From positions 62,001 to 126,000 of the forward strand of contig NZ_FTNF01000003.1 of assembly GCF_900156065.1 (NCBI RefSeq): a stretch of 64,000 nucleotides of DNA, given 5' to 3'. The stretch is from Micromonospora avicenniae. Its GTDB lineage: Bacteria; Actinomycetota; Actinomycetes; Mycobacteriales; Micromonosporaceae. The stretch's first letter is position 1. Each line of letters opens with the position of its first letter. The position numbers and the translations under genes were made by a program. Below, in pieces: positions 25,563 to 34,352 of this stretch. A model generated the notes under the pieces. That model was not told the DNA's origin and ran no database searches. It saw only the letters and a program-made list of their open reading frames with translations.

Positions 25563-27023
25563 TCAGGAGACGATGCCCTCGTCGCGGGCCCAGCGGAGCA
25601 GTTCCGCCTCCGCGGCGTCACGGTCCAGCGGGCCGCGCTCCAGACGCAGGTCCTTCAGATATTTCCAGGCCCGGCCCACCACCGGCCCCGGCGGTACGCC
25701 GAGCAATTCCATGATCGCGTTGCCGTCGAGGTCGGGGCGTACGCGTGCCAGGTCCTCGTCGGCCGCGATCCGGGCGATCCGCTCCTCCAGCGCGTCGTAG
25801 TCCGCGGCCAACTGTGCCGCCTTACGACGGTTACGGGTGGTGCAGTCCGAGCGGGTCAGCTTGTGCAACCGGGGCAGCAGGTCACCGGCGTCGGTGACGT
25901 AGCGGCGCACCGCCGAGTCGGTCCACTCGCCCCGGCCGTACCCGTAGAAGCGCAGGTGCAGCGCGACCAGCGCGGTCACCTTGGCGGTGACCTCCTTCGG
26001 GTAGCGCAGCGCCTTCATCCGCGCCTTGGTCATCCGCGCGCCGACCACCTCGTGGTGGTGGAAGCTGACCCGGCCGTCCGGGCCGACCGCCTTGGTGTCC
26101 GGCTTGCCCACGTCGTGCATCAGCGCGGCCATGCGGAGGATGAAGTCGCAGCCCTCCTCCTCGAAGCCGACCGCGTTGCTCACCACGGTCAGCGTGTGCT
26201 CGTAGACGTCCTTGTGCTGGGCGTGCTCGTCGATCTCCAGTTTCAGCCCGGTCAACTCGGGCAGGAAGCGCTCGGCCAGCCCGGTGTCGACCAGCAGCCG
26301 CAGCCCGGTGATCGGGTCGGCGCCGCAGAGCAGCTTCGTGAACTCGTCCCGGATCCGCTCGGCGGTGATCCGGTCCAGGTCGGCCGCCATCGCGACCATC
26401 GCCGCGCGCACGTCGGGATGCACCGCGAAACGTAGCTGCGCGGCGAACCGGGCGGCACGCAGCATCCGCAGCGGGTCGTCGCGGAACGACTCCTGGGGCG
26501 AGGCGGGCGTACGGATCACCTTGGCGGCGAGGTCGTCGAGACCGCCGTGCGGGTCGGTGAACCGGTGCTCGGGCAGGCTCACCGCCATCGCGTTGATGGT
26601 GAAGTCGCGCCGCTTCAGGTCCTCGACGAGGCTGGTGCCGTACTCGACCACCGGGTTCCGGCTGACCTGGTCGTACGCCTCGGCGCGGAAGGTGGTGATC
26701 TCCAGCCGCAGCCCGTCGCGTTGCGCACCGATGGTGCCGAACTCACGACCGGTCTCCCAGACCGCCTCCGCCCAGCCCTTGACGATCCGCAGGGTCTCGT
26801 CGGGGTGGGCGTCGGTGCAGAAGTCGAGGTCCTCGCCGAGCCGCCCGAGCAGGGCGTCTCGCACGGAACCGCCCACGAGGTGCAACTCGTGACCGGCCCG
26901 GGCGAACCGGCGGCCAAGCTCGTCGGCGACCGGGGAGACCCGGAGAAGTTCGGCGACGGCGTTGCGCTGCGCGGCGGTCAGTTCGCGGCGGTCGGCGGCG
27001 TGCGATGCGGAGGCTTCGGACAT
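25563..27023 (-). CDS. cca: CCA tRNA nucleotidyltransferase
   Basis: This enzyme adds or repairs the 3' CCA of tRNAs. The 486-residue class II-type protein has the head motif LVGGSVRDALLG with GEDLDFCTD metal ligands, RRDFTINAMAV, and the RNA-binding neck DPLRMLRAARFAAQL. A C-terminal HD domain (AALMHDVGKPDTK) is fused, as usual in actinobacterial PcnA. It is relevant here because tRNA-Ile in this window lacks an encoded CCA. It is transcribed divergently from murJ, 126 bases away; mycobacteria carry two further genes in that position. Confidence 0.95.
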   Translation of the reverse strand: MSEASASHAADRRELTAAQRNAVAELLRVSPVADELGRRFARAGHELHLVGGSVRDALLGRLGEDLDFCTDAHPDETLRIVKGWAEAVWETGREFGTIGAQRDGLRLEITTFRAEAYDQVSRNPVVEYGTSLVEDLKRRDFTINAMAVSLPEHRFTDPHGGLDDLAAKVIRTPASPQESFRDDPLRMLRAARFAAQLRFAVHPDVRAAMVAMAADLDRITAERIRDEFTKLLCGADPITGLRLLVDTGLAERFLPELTGLKLEIDEHAQHKDVYEHTLTVVSNAVGFEEEGCDFILRMAALMHDVGKPDTKAVGPDGRVSFHHHEVVGARMTKARMKALRYPKEVTAKVTALVALHLRFYGYGRGEWTDSAVRRYVTDAGDLLPRLHKLTRSDCTTRNRRKAAQLAADYDALEERIARIAADEDLARVRPDLDGNAIMELLGVPPGPVVGRAWKYLKDLRLERGPLDRDAAEAELLRWARDEGIVS

Positions 27024-27149
27024 GGGATCGCCAGCCTATCGGGCCGGGTCTGGATCTCCTGCGGCGGGCGCGGGTAACGGGTTCGGGTTGACTAAGGTCT
27101 GTGACGTGCGGGCAGGTGCCCTGCTTGACGTACCCCGGGGAGGCTGGAG

Positions 27150-28910
27150 ATGAGCGGCGGGCTCTACCGCAGCGCGAACGCCGCACAGGGCGGTGGCCCC
27201 GGCGGGTACGACGGACGACCTCCGTCGGACGGCGCCACCTTCATCTCTGCGGAGCCGCTGAACCAGCCGGCGGCGGAGGCGGTGGCACCACCGCAGGAGG
27301 TCGTCGCGGAGACGAGTGCCGCCGCGAACAGCGCCGTGATGGCAGTCGGCAGTCTCGTCAGTCGGGGCACCGGCTTCCTCCGGAACCTGATGATCGGCGC
27401 CGCGCTGGGCAACCTGGTCGGCAACGTCTACACCACCGCGCAGTTCCTCCCGAACCAGGTGTACGAGTTCCTGCTCGGCGGCGTGCTGACCAGCGTGCTG
27501 ATCCCGGTGCTGGTGCGACGCAGCAAGGCCGACCCGGATCGGGGTGAGGCGTACGCCCAGCGGCTGCTCACCCTCGCGGTGCTCGCGCTGGCCGCCGCGG
27601 CGTTGATCGCGGTGCTCCTGGCACCGGTGCTGACCACGCTCTACGCCAGCGGCAAGGACCCCGCCTACACCGGCTTGGTCACGAAGCTGTCCTGGCTGAT
27701 GCTGCCGATGCTCTTCTTCACCGGGTTGAGCGCGCTGATCGCCGCGGTGTTGAACACCCGGGGGCATTTCGCCGCGCCGATGTGGGCGCCGATCCTCAAC
27801 AACCTGGTGGTCATCGGCACGTTCGGCCTCTACATCCTGTTCTACGGCGCGAAGGCCATCCGGCCGGAGGACATGGGCTGGGGACGGATCCTGCTGGTCG
27901 GCGGGGGCACCCTGCTCGGTGTGGCGGTGCAGTCCGCCGGCCTGCTGCCGGCGCTGCGCAAGGTGGGATTCCGGTGGAAGCTGCGGTTCGACTTCCGCGA
28001 GCTGGGGCTGCGGGAGCTGGCCAGGCTCGGCGGGTGGATGTTCTGCTACGTCGCCGTCAACCAGCTCGGCCTGTTCGTGATCGTCAACGTGCTCACCCGG
28101 GCGGCGGGCGAGGACAGCGCCGGTCTGCTGATCTACAACAACGTCTTCCTGCTGCTGATGATGGCCCACGGCATCATCGCCGTCTCGATCATCACCGCGC
28201 TGATGCCACGGATGAGCGCCGCCGCGGCCGACGGCCGGTTCCACGAGGTCACCGCCGACCTGTCCCGGGGCACCCGGATGGTCACCGCGGTGCTCGCGCC
28301 GATCGCGGTCTGCTACGCGGTACTGGCCGCGCCGATCGCGGTGGTGGTCTTCCAGTACGGCGCGTTCAGCGGTGACAACGCGGTGGCCACCTCGACGGTG
28401 CTGCTGGTCGCCGCACTCGCCCTGGTGCCGTTCGCGATCAGCCAGCTCTTCACGTTCGCCTTCTACGCCCTGCCGGACACCCGCACCCCGGCGCTGGTGA
28501 ACATCCCGGTGGTGGTGCTGCGGGTACTGATCCAGGTCGGCCTCTATCTCGCCTTCTCGCGCACCTTCGCGGCGGCCGGCATGATGCTCGGTAACGCGAT
28601 CTCGTACGTGGCGGCGGCGGTGATCTCCGCGATCCTGCTACGGCCGCGGATCGGACGCATCGGGCTCGGCGCGATCATGCGCACGATGGGCCGGGTGATC
28701 GTCGCGGCGCTCGGCGCCGCCCTCGTCGGTTTCCTCGTGGTCACCGTGCTTCCGGGTGACTCGGCGCAGTTGGGTCGGGGCGAGGCCGTACTCCAGCTCG
28801 TCATCGGCGGCGCGGCGATCGGCGTGACCTACCTGGCCCTCGCCATGGCGTTGCGGATCGGTGAGATCACCGAGGTGGTGGGCATGGTCCGGCGCCGCCT
28901 CGGCCGCTGA
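27150..28910 (+). CDS. murJ: Lipid II flippase MurJ (MviN)
   Basis: MurJ moves lipid II across the membrane for peptidoglycan synthesis. The 586-residue protein has a ~60-residue N-terminal tail and about fourteen hydrophobic helices (family MOP). Motifs include NSAVMAVGSLVSRGTGFLRNLM, TTAQFLPNQVYEFLLGGVLTSVLIPV and a central FFTGLSALIAAVLNTRG. GGAGG lies six bases before ATG. In M. tuberculosis the homologue is fused to a pseudokinase and a sugar-binding domain; here those parts are a separate gene 435 bases downstream. Confidence 0.95.
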   Translation: MSGGLYRSANAAQGGGPGGYDGRPPSDGATFISAEPLNQPAAEAVAPPQEVVAETSAAANSAVMAVGSLVSRGTGFLRNLMIGAALGNLVGNVYTTAQFLPNQVYEFLLGGVLTSVLIPVLVRRSKADPDRGEAYAQRLLTLAVLALAAAALIAVLLAPVLTTLYASGKDPAYTGLVTKLSWLMLPMLFFTGLSALIAAVLNTRGHFAAPMWAPILNNLVVIGTFGLYILFYGAKAIRPEDMGWGRILLVGGGTLLGVAVQSAGLLPALRKVGFRWKLRFDFRELGLRELARLGGWMFCYVAVNQLGLFVIVNVLTRAAGEDSAGLLIYNNVFLLLMMAHGIIAVSIITALMPRMSAAAADGRFHEVTADLSRGTRMVTAVLAPIAVCYAVLAAPIAVVVFQYGAFSGDNAVATSTVLLVAALALVPFAISQLFTFAFYALPDTRTPALVNIPVVVLRVLIQVGLYLAFSRTFAAAGMMLGNAISYVAAAVISAILLRPRIGRIGLGAIMRTMGRVIVAALGAALVGFLVVTVLPGDSAQLGRGEAVLQLVIGGAAIGVTYLALAMALRIGEITEVVGMVRRRLGR

Positions 28911-29345
28911 CACCATCGCCGAACCGCCGGTACGGTGCGTCACCGTGGATCACCAGCCTGGGGATGCGCCTGTGGATAACTCAGCGATTCACCGGCCAAC
29001 CGCCGGATCGGCCTGTGGATAACCAACCGTACGGCTGAGCGTGGCCGACCGTACGGTGGGAACGACGGAGTTGGGCGCGCGACCACCACTCCGGTCCGAG
29101 CCCCTCCGGCAGCCTCTTGCGGCGAACCCGTAGATTGGCTAGTACATGTGCCAGCAACGTGACTGACAACGGTCGTAACCGGACGGCGTGTCATACCCCC
29201 GGCACCTCCGGCGGCTACGGCGGGAAGATGACATGTCGGGGAGGCGGGCAACCCGGGTAAGGTCGCTCTCGACGGGTACGGCAGGCGGCGGCGCTCGCGT
29301 CGGCACCGGTCGGCCGGTTCCTTCGAAGGCAGAGCGGGAAGCCAC
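28911..29345. promoter_or_regulatory. Intergenic region with two perfect DnaA boxes
   Basis: This 435-base gap holds two exact TTATCCACA boxes on the minus strand (28971-28979 and 29014-29022), 43 bases apart. Two CCGTACGG palindromes flank the stretch after them. The rest, to the pseudokinase ribosome site GGGAAG, is GC-rich with no gene that I can support. DnaA control of the downstream gene is possible. Confidence 0.6.
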
Positions 29346-30947
29346 ATGCCCAGCAGCGCGGGTCCATCGATCGACACGATCACCGAGGGAGGACGGGTGA
29401 CCCAGGTCGGCGAGGGTCAGGACGCGGACGAGAGCGCTCCGCCGGTCATGACCTTCGGTGCTCCCACGACCGGTGAGATCCTCGCCGAGCGGTACGAGCT
29501 GGTCGAACACATCAACAACGACAGTGCCGGGCGGTTGGTCTGGCGAGGTGTCGACGTCATCCTGCGCCGCCCTGTCGCGGTCGTGCTGCGCTACCCGGGC
29601 GGCGACTCCGCCACCGAGATGCTCCAGGCCGCCGTCGCGGCCAGCCGTGTCATCCACCCCAACCTCGTCGGCGTCTACGACGCGATCGACGAGGACGAGC
29701 GGGCGTACGTGGTCCGTGAATGGGTGGACGGACGGTCCCTGCGGGAGATGGTTGCCGACGAACCGCTGGACTCGGCCCGGGCGACCGCGATCGGCTCCGC
29801 CGTCGCCAGCGCGCTGGCCGCCGTCCACGCCACCGGAATGGTGCACGGGAACGTACATCCCGGCACCGTCATGATCTCTGACGACGGCCGGGTGGTGCTG
29901 GCCGACGCGCGTACCGACGGGAACGACAGCCAGGAGAGCGACGTCCGCGCGGTCGGCGGCATCCTCTACTTCGCGCTGACCGGGCACTGGCCGCACACCG
30001 AGGCGCCGCTGCGGGGCGCCACCGCCGGACACGGCCGTGCCGCCATCCCCGACGCGGTCCGGGACGCCGACGGCGCGCTCGCCGCGCCCCGGCAGGTCCG
30101 TGCGGGCGTGCCCGCGTACCTCGACGATCTGACCATGGATCTGCTCGACGCCGAGATCGCGCCGCCGTCGTCGGACGTGCTCGCCGCCGAACTGGCCCGC
30201 CTCGACGTACCGGCCGAGGATCAGTTCCTCGACAACAGCGGCCCGTTGCGCTTCGCGGCCGAGCCCGGGGAAGAGCCCTCGCCGCTGGCCGCCGCGGGTG
30301 GCCGCAAGGTCGCCATCGGCATCGCCGGGCTGCTGGCGGTCGCCCTGGTCGGGCTCCTGATCGGTATCAGCACCCTGGGCGGCGACGACAAGGACCCGCA
30401 GACCAATCCGGTGGCTGCGCCGAGTTCCAGCGCACCCGCCCAGGCCGAGCCGCCGGCCGCGGCCGTCGGCCCGCTGCGCGTCCGGGACGTACGCATCGTC
30501 GACCCGGACAGCAAACTGCGGGATGAGTTGGACCACGCGAACAAGGTCATCGACGGTGACCGGGACAAGGGCTGGGGTACCGACACCTACACCACCGCCA
30601 AGTTCGGCAACCGAAAGTCCGGCATGGGGGTCTGGATCGACCTCGGCGGCCCGCACACGGTGAAGTCCGTCCAGGTCAGCCTCTCCAGCACCGGCGCCAC
30701 CGCCGAACTGCTCGCCGGCACCACGAACCCGCCGTCGACGTCCAACGGCGACAAGCAGCTGGTGCAGGACTACAAGAAGACCCGGATCGGGCAGCCGTTC
30801 GAGGAGCACGACGGCACCACGATGGCCTTCGACGGCTTCGACGCCGACACGAAGTACCGCTACCTGCTCTTCTGGATCACCCAGCTGCCGCCGAATGACC
30901 GGGGTTACCAGATCGACGTTCAGGAAATCACGGTCCAGGGGTCGTGA
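29346..30947 (+). CDS. MurJ-partner pseudokinase with membrane helix and extracellular discoidin-like domain
   Basis: The 533-residue protein has a kinase-like domain (about 45-290), one transmembrane helix (VAIGIAGLLAVALVGLLIGI, near 325) and an extracellular F5/8-type domain (about 380-533; GVWIDLGGPHTVKSVQVSLSS). The kinase domain is inactive by sequence: the HRD loop reads VHGNVHPG, the DFG Asp motif is lost (LADARTDG), and the VAIK lysine is absent (VAVVLRYP). In mycobacteria the same modules are fused to MurJ, where the phosphorylated pseudokinase binds FhaA and restrains lipid II export. A scaffold role is inferred. A later GTG at 29397 is an alternative start. Confidence 0.88.
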   Translation: MPSSAGPSIDTITEGGRVTQVGEGQDADESAPPVMTFGAPTTGEILAERYELVEHINNDSAGRLVWRGVDVILRRPVAVVLRYPGGDSATEMLQAAVAASRVIHPNLVGVYDAIDEDERAYVVREWVDGRSLREMVADEPLDSARATAIGSAVASALAAVHATGMVHGNVHPGTVMISDDGRVVLADARTDGNDSQESDVRAVGGILYFALTGHWPHTEAPLRGATAGHGRAAIPDAVRDADGALAAPRQVRAGVPAYLDDLTMDLLDAEIAPPSSDVLAAELARLDVPAEDQFLDNSGPLRFAAEPGEEPSPLAAAGGRKVAIGIAGLLAVALVGLLIGISTLGGDDKDPQTNPVAAPSSSAPAQAEPPAAAVGPLRVRDVRIVDPDSKLRDELDHANKVIDGDRDKGWGTDTYTTAKFGNRKSGMGVWIDLGGPHTVKSVQVSLSSTGATAELLAGTTNPPSTSNGDKQLVQDYKKTRIGQPFEEHDGTTMAFDGFDADTKYRYLLFWITQLPPNDRGYQIDVQEITVQGS

Positions 30948-30990
30948 CCCGGCCGCCACGCTCCGGGCACCGCCTCCGCCGGACGTGGTG

Positions 30991-31740
30991 ATGGAAGAGC
31001 ACGACACGCGGACGACGGCGGGCCTGCCTACCCCGGCTGGGCCCGCCGACCCGTCTGACGATCTCGCTCTGCTGCGCGCCCACGTCGCCGGCGACCGGGA
31101 TGCCTTCGCTCAGCTCTTCCAGCGGCACCGTGACCGCCTCTGGGCGGTGGCGCTACGGACCATGGGCGACCGCGAGGAGGCCGCGGACGCGCTCCAGGAC
31201 GCTCTGCTCTCCGCTCACCGGGCCGCGAGCCGGTTCCGTGGCGACTCGGCGGTCACCACCTGGCTGCACCGGATCGTGGTGAATGCCTGCCTCGACCGCA
31301 TCCGCCGGCGGCAGGCGCACCCGACTGTGCCGTTGCCCGACGGTGTACGCACCGACGGTGGCTCCGCCACGGGCGGTGTGGAGCCGGCCGCTCCGGTACA
31401 CGATCACGACACCGCGCTGGTCGTCCGCGAGGCGCTTGCCGCGCTGCCCGTGGAGCAGCGCGCGGCGCTCGTGCTGGTGGACGTACAGGGCTATCCGGTC
31501 GCCGAGGTGGCGAAGATCCTCGGCGTGGCCGAGGGGACGGTGAAGAGCCGTTGCGCCCGGGGCCGGGCCCGGCTGGCCGTCCTTCTGGGCCACCTCCGCC
31601 CGACGGCGGGCGGTGCGGCGACGCCGGCCGGTAGCAGCTCCGGCGTGCCCCCCGTCACCGACGGGAACCCGCGCCGGGTGGAGGGCGTCGGATCAGGGTC
31701 GGGGCGATCCCGGCAGGACGTCAAGCGGGAGGACACGTGA
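30991..31740 (+). CDS. sigM: ECF sigma factor SigM-like
   Basis: The 249-residue protein carries sigma region 2 (DAFAQLFQRHRDRLWAVALRTMGDREEAADALQDALL, then WLHRIVVNACLDRIRRR) and region 4 (LPVEQRAALVLVDVQGYPVAEVAKILGVAEGTVKSRCARGRARL). A ~50-residue polar tail follows. ATG 30991 is chosen over an upstream frame that overlaps the pseudokinase gene. The stop overlaps the next start (GTGA), coupling it to its anti-sigma factor. Position between the murJ group and trxB matches mycobacterial sigM. Confidence 0.88.
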   Translation: MEEHDTRTTAGLPTPAGPADPSDDLALLRAHVAGDRDAFAQLFQRHRDRLWAVALRTMGDREEAADALQDALLSAHRAASRFRGDSAVTTWLHRIVVNACLDRIRRRQAHPTVPLPDGVRTDGGSATGGVEPAAPVHDHDTALVVREALAALPVEQRAALVLVDVQGYPVAEVAKILGVAEGTVKSRCARGRARLAVLLGHLRPTAGGAATPAGSSSGVPPVTDGNPRRVEGVGSGSGRSRQDVKREDT

Positions 31741-32717
31741 CGGTCGGGCGATTCCGGGAGGTCGACCACGATCTGCTCGCCGACTACCTCGGCGGGGCGC
31801 TGGACGGCACGCCGGAGCAGGCGGTGGTCGCACGCCTGGTCGCCGAGGACGCTGCCTGGTCCGAGGCGTACGCAGAGCTGGCCCCGGCTGTCGCCGCCGT
31901 CGAGGGGGATCCCGCCCGCTGGGGGGAGCCGGCTGCCGAGGTGCCGGTGGATGTCGCCGACCGGATCGTCACGGCGCTCGCCGCGCTGCCTCCGGTGCCC
32001 GGTGCGCACGAGGAGAAGCCGTCCGAGCCGGACGTGGACCCGACCGGCAGCCCACTCGTCCCGGCCCAGAGCGGTCGGCGCCGGCCGGCTGTCGGTGTAC
32101 CGCGGTCGGATCGGGGTGCCCCCACCGGTCCCGGCCGGCAACGGCGGCGCCTGGCGCGGGTGGCCGGGCCGGTGGCGCTGGCCGCGGTCGCCGTGGCGGT
32201 CGTCGGCCTCGGGGTCGACCAGTTCGCCGGTGGAGGGGACGACGCACAGACCTCCGGTACCGCCTTGGATGCGCCCGCGAATGCTCCCGAGGCTGGGGCC
32301 GCACCGGTGCGGACCACGGGGCCGACGACGCACAGCGGCATCGACTACGCGCCCGTGAATCTGGGCTCTGTGCTCGCGTCCGGCGGGCCCAAGGCGCTCG
32401 CGGGTAGTTCGGCCCCGACCGGGCGGGCCGCCAGCGGAGCGCAGCACGACCGGCTGTCGGCGCCGTACCGGGGTGACCAGCTCGACCGGCTGACCGATCC
32501 GGCGGCGCTGGACACCTGCCTGAGAGAGATCGCCGCGGAGCACCGGGGCGGTGCGCTCGTGGCCGATCTGGTCGACTACGCCGCGTTCCAGGGCGAGCCG
32601 GCGCTGGTCGTACGCTTCACCGACGCGACGGGCGCACGATGGGCCTGGGTGAGCGGCCCGGAGTGTGGGGTGCCGGGCTCCGGCGCGGACACCCGTTATC
32701 GGACGCGGGTAGGGTGA
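31737..32717 (+). CDS. Membrane-bound anti-sigma factor for SigM
   Basis: The 326-residue product has an N-terminal ~70-residue sigma-binding-type segment (DHDLLADYLGGALDGTPEQAVVARLVAEDAAWSEAYAEL), a polar linker, one transmembrane helix (VAGPVALAAVAVAVVGLGV, near 142-160) and an extracytoplasmic domain ending in a Cys pair (LDTCLREI; SGPECGVPG). No HxxxCxxC zinc motif is present, so it is not a redox ZAS protein. GTG overlaps the sigM stop by 4 bases. The role is inferred from context and layout. Confidence 0.82.
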   Translation: MTVGRFREVDHDLLADYLGGALDGTPEQAVVARLVAEDAAWSEAYAELAPAVAAVEGDPARWGEPAAEVPVDVADRIVTALAALPPVPGAHEEKPSEPDVDPTGSPLVPAQSGRRRPAVGVPRSDRGAPTGPGRQRRRLARVAGPVALAAVAVAVVGLGVDQFAGGGDDAQTSGTALDAPANAPEAGAAPVRTTGPTTHSGIDYAPVNLGSVLASGGPKALAGSSAPTGRAASGAQHDRLSAPYRGDQLDRLTDPAALDTCLREIAAEHRGGALVADLVDYAAFQGEPALVVRFTDATGARWAWVSGPECGVPGSGADTRYRTRVG

Positions 32718-32776
32718 GTTCGCGGTCAACCGGCGTTCGGGCATCCGCGTGACGTGACCCACCGGACGCCTGGCGC

Positions 32777-32804
32777 GGGAATTCCCGGTTCGTACGATGA
32801 CGTT
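32777..32804 (+). promoter_or_regulatory. Candidate SigR/SigH-type promoter of trxB-trxA
   Basis: GGGAAT (32777-32782) and GTT (32802-32804) are 19 bases apart, close to the actinobacterial thiol-stress consensus GGAAT-N18/19-GTT. It lies about 90 bases before the trxB start. In Streptomyces trxBA is a known SigR target, which supports the call. Confidence 0.5.
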
Positions 32805-32896
32805 TCGGAAGTAGCTGCCGGCTCCTCCAGGCGTCGGCACAGGATCGGTATCGTGCGCGCGCCGATGCCGAAACACACACAACTCGGGAGACGGCA

Positions 32897-33850
32897 GTGG
32901 ACGAGGTCCGCAACCTGATCATCATCGGCTCTGGGCCGGCCGGTTACACGGCGGCGGTCTATGCCGCGCGCGCCAACCTGAAGCCGCTCATCATCGAGGG
33001 TGTGCAGTCCGGTGGTGCGCTGATGACGACGACCGAGGTGGAAAACTTCCCCGGCTTCGCCGACGGCATCCTCGGGCCCGAACTCATGGACAACATGCGT
33101 AAGCAGGCCGAACGGTTCGGTGCCGAGTTCCTGACCAACGACGTGACCCGGGTCGAGCTGGTGGACACCGGTGACGCCGGCTCCGGCGCGGTCAGCACCG
33201 TGTGGGTCGGCGAGACCGCCTACCGCGCCCGCGCCGTCATCCTGTCCACCGGTTCCGCCTGGCGGCCGCTCGGCGTGCCGGGCGAGCAGGAGTACCTCGG
33301 CCACGGCGTCTCCTCGTGTGCGACCTGCGACGGCTTCTTCTTCCGGAACCAGCACATCGTCGTCGTCGGCGGTGGCGACTCGGCGATGGAGGAGGCCAGC
33401 TTCCTCACCCGCTTCGCCGACTCGGTCACCATCATCCACCGCCGTGACTCGTTCCGCGCCAGCAAGATCATGGCCGACCGGGCGCTGAACAACGACAAGA
33501 TCAAGGTCGAGTGGAACACCGTGGTCGAGGAGGTCCTCGGTTCCGACGGCAAGGTCTCCGGTGTCCGCGTCCGCAACGTGCACACCGGCGAGACCAAGGA
33601 ACTCGACGTCACCGGCGTCTTCGTGGCGATCGGCCACGACCCGCGTAGCGAGCTCTTCCGCGGCCAGGTGGAACTGGACGACGAGGGGTACGTGAAGGTG
33701 GAGGCCCCCACCACCCGGACCAGCGTGCCTGGCGTCTTCGCGGCCGGCGACCTGGTAGACCACACCTACCGGCAGGCGATCACCGCCGCCGGTACGGGCT
33801 GCGCCGCCGCCCTCGACGCGGAGCGCTTCATCGCGACTTTGCAGGGCTGA
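32897..33850 (+). CDS. trxB: Thioredoxin reductase
   Basis: This FAD enzyme passes electrons from NADPH to thioredoxin. The 317-residue protein has the FAD motif [16 protein letters not shown], the redox pair CATC (Cys141/Cys144), the NADPH motif [11 protein letters not shown] and the C-terminal [14 protein letters not shown]. Length and motifs match the low-molecular-weight bacterial form. GTG 32897 is the start. The trxA gene follows 31 bases later in the same operon, and a thiol-stress promoter candidate lies upstream. Confidence 0.97.
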   Translation: MDEVRNLIIIGSGPAGYTAAVYAARANLKPLIIEGVQSGGALMTTTEVENFPGFADGILGPELMDNMRKQAERFGAEFLTNDVTRVELVDTGDAGSGAVSTVWVGETAYRARAVILSTGSAWRPLGVPGEQEYLGHGVSSCATCDGFFFRNQHIVVVGGGDSAMEEASFLTRFADSVTIIHRRDSFRASKIMADRALNNDKIKVEWNTVVEEVLGSDGKVSGVRVRNVHTGETKELDVTGVFVAIGHDPRSELFRGQVELDDEGYVKVEAPTTRTSVPGVFAAGDLVDHTYRQAITAAGTGCAAALDAERFIATLQG

Positions 33851-33881
33851 ACAACCCGAACGACCCTGGAGGAGGGCCATA

Positions 33882-34205
33882 GTGGGAACAACCAAGGCTG
33901 TCACCGACGCGAGCTTCGCCAGCGACGTGCTGAAGTCCGACAAGCCGGTGCTTGTCGACTTCTGGGCCGAGTGGTGCGGGCCGTGCCGCAAGGTCTCGCC
34001 TCTGCTCGAGGAGATCGCGGGCGAGATGAGCGACCAGGTCACCATCGTCAAGCTGAACATCGACGAGAACCCGGAGACCGCCCGGGCGTACCGGGTGATG
34101 TCCGTACCGACCCTGACGATCTTCAAAAACGGCGAGCCGGTGCAGTCCATCGCCGGCGCCAAGCCCAAGGGCGAGCTGGTCAAGCTGATCGAATCGGCGC
34201 TCTGA
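33882..34205 (+). CDS. trxA: Thioredoxin
   Basis: This 107-residue cytosolic disulfide reductant has FWAEWCGPCRK (Cys32/Cys35), the cis-Pro loop SVPTLTIF and the terminal FKNGEPVQSIAGAKP. GTG 33882 follows GGAGGAGGG. It is the second gene of the trxB-trxA operon and ends at a textbook intrinsic terminator. Confidence 0.97.
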   Translation: MGTTKAVTDASFASDVLKSDKPVLVDFWAEWCGPCRKVSPLLEEIAGEMSDQVTIVKLNIDENPETARAYRVMSVPTLTIFKNGEPVQSIAGAKPKGELVKLIESAL

Positions 34206-34218
34206 CCAACACCTACGC

Positions 34219-34263
34219 CGCGACCCCGCAACCGGTCCATCCGGTTGCGGGGTCGCGTTTTTT
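34219..34263 (+). terminator. Intrinsic terminator of trxB-trxA
   Basis: A perfect 17-bp stem (CGCGACCCCGCAACCGG and its complement) with loop TCCAT is followed by six T residues. It is the only hairpin in the window with a clear U-tract. Confidence 0.92.
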
Positions 34264-34352
34264 CGCCGGGCGAGCCACCTCACCCGGCCGGAACGCATAA
34301 CCTCAAGCACGGGCCGCCCGGCCAGCCAGCACCCGTGCAGAGGGGGTCGTGC

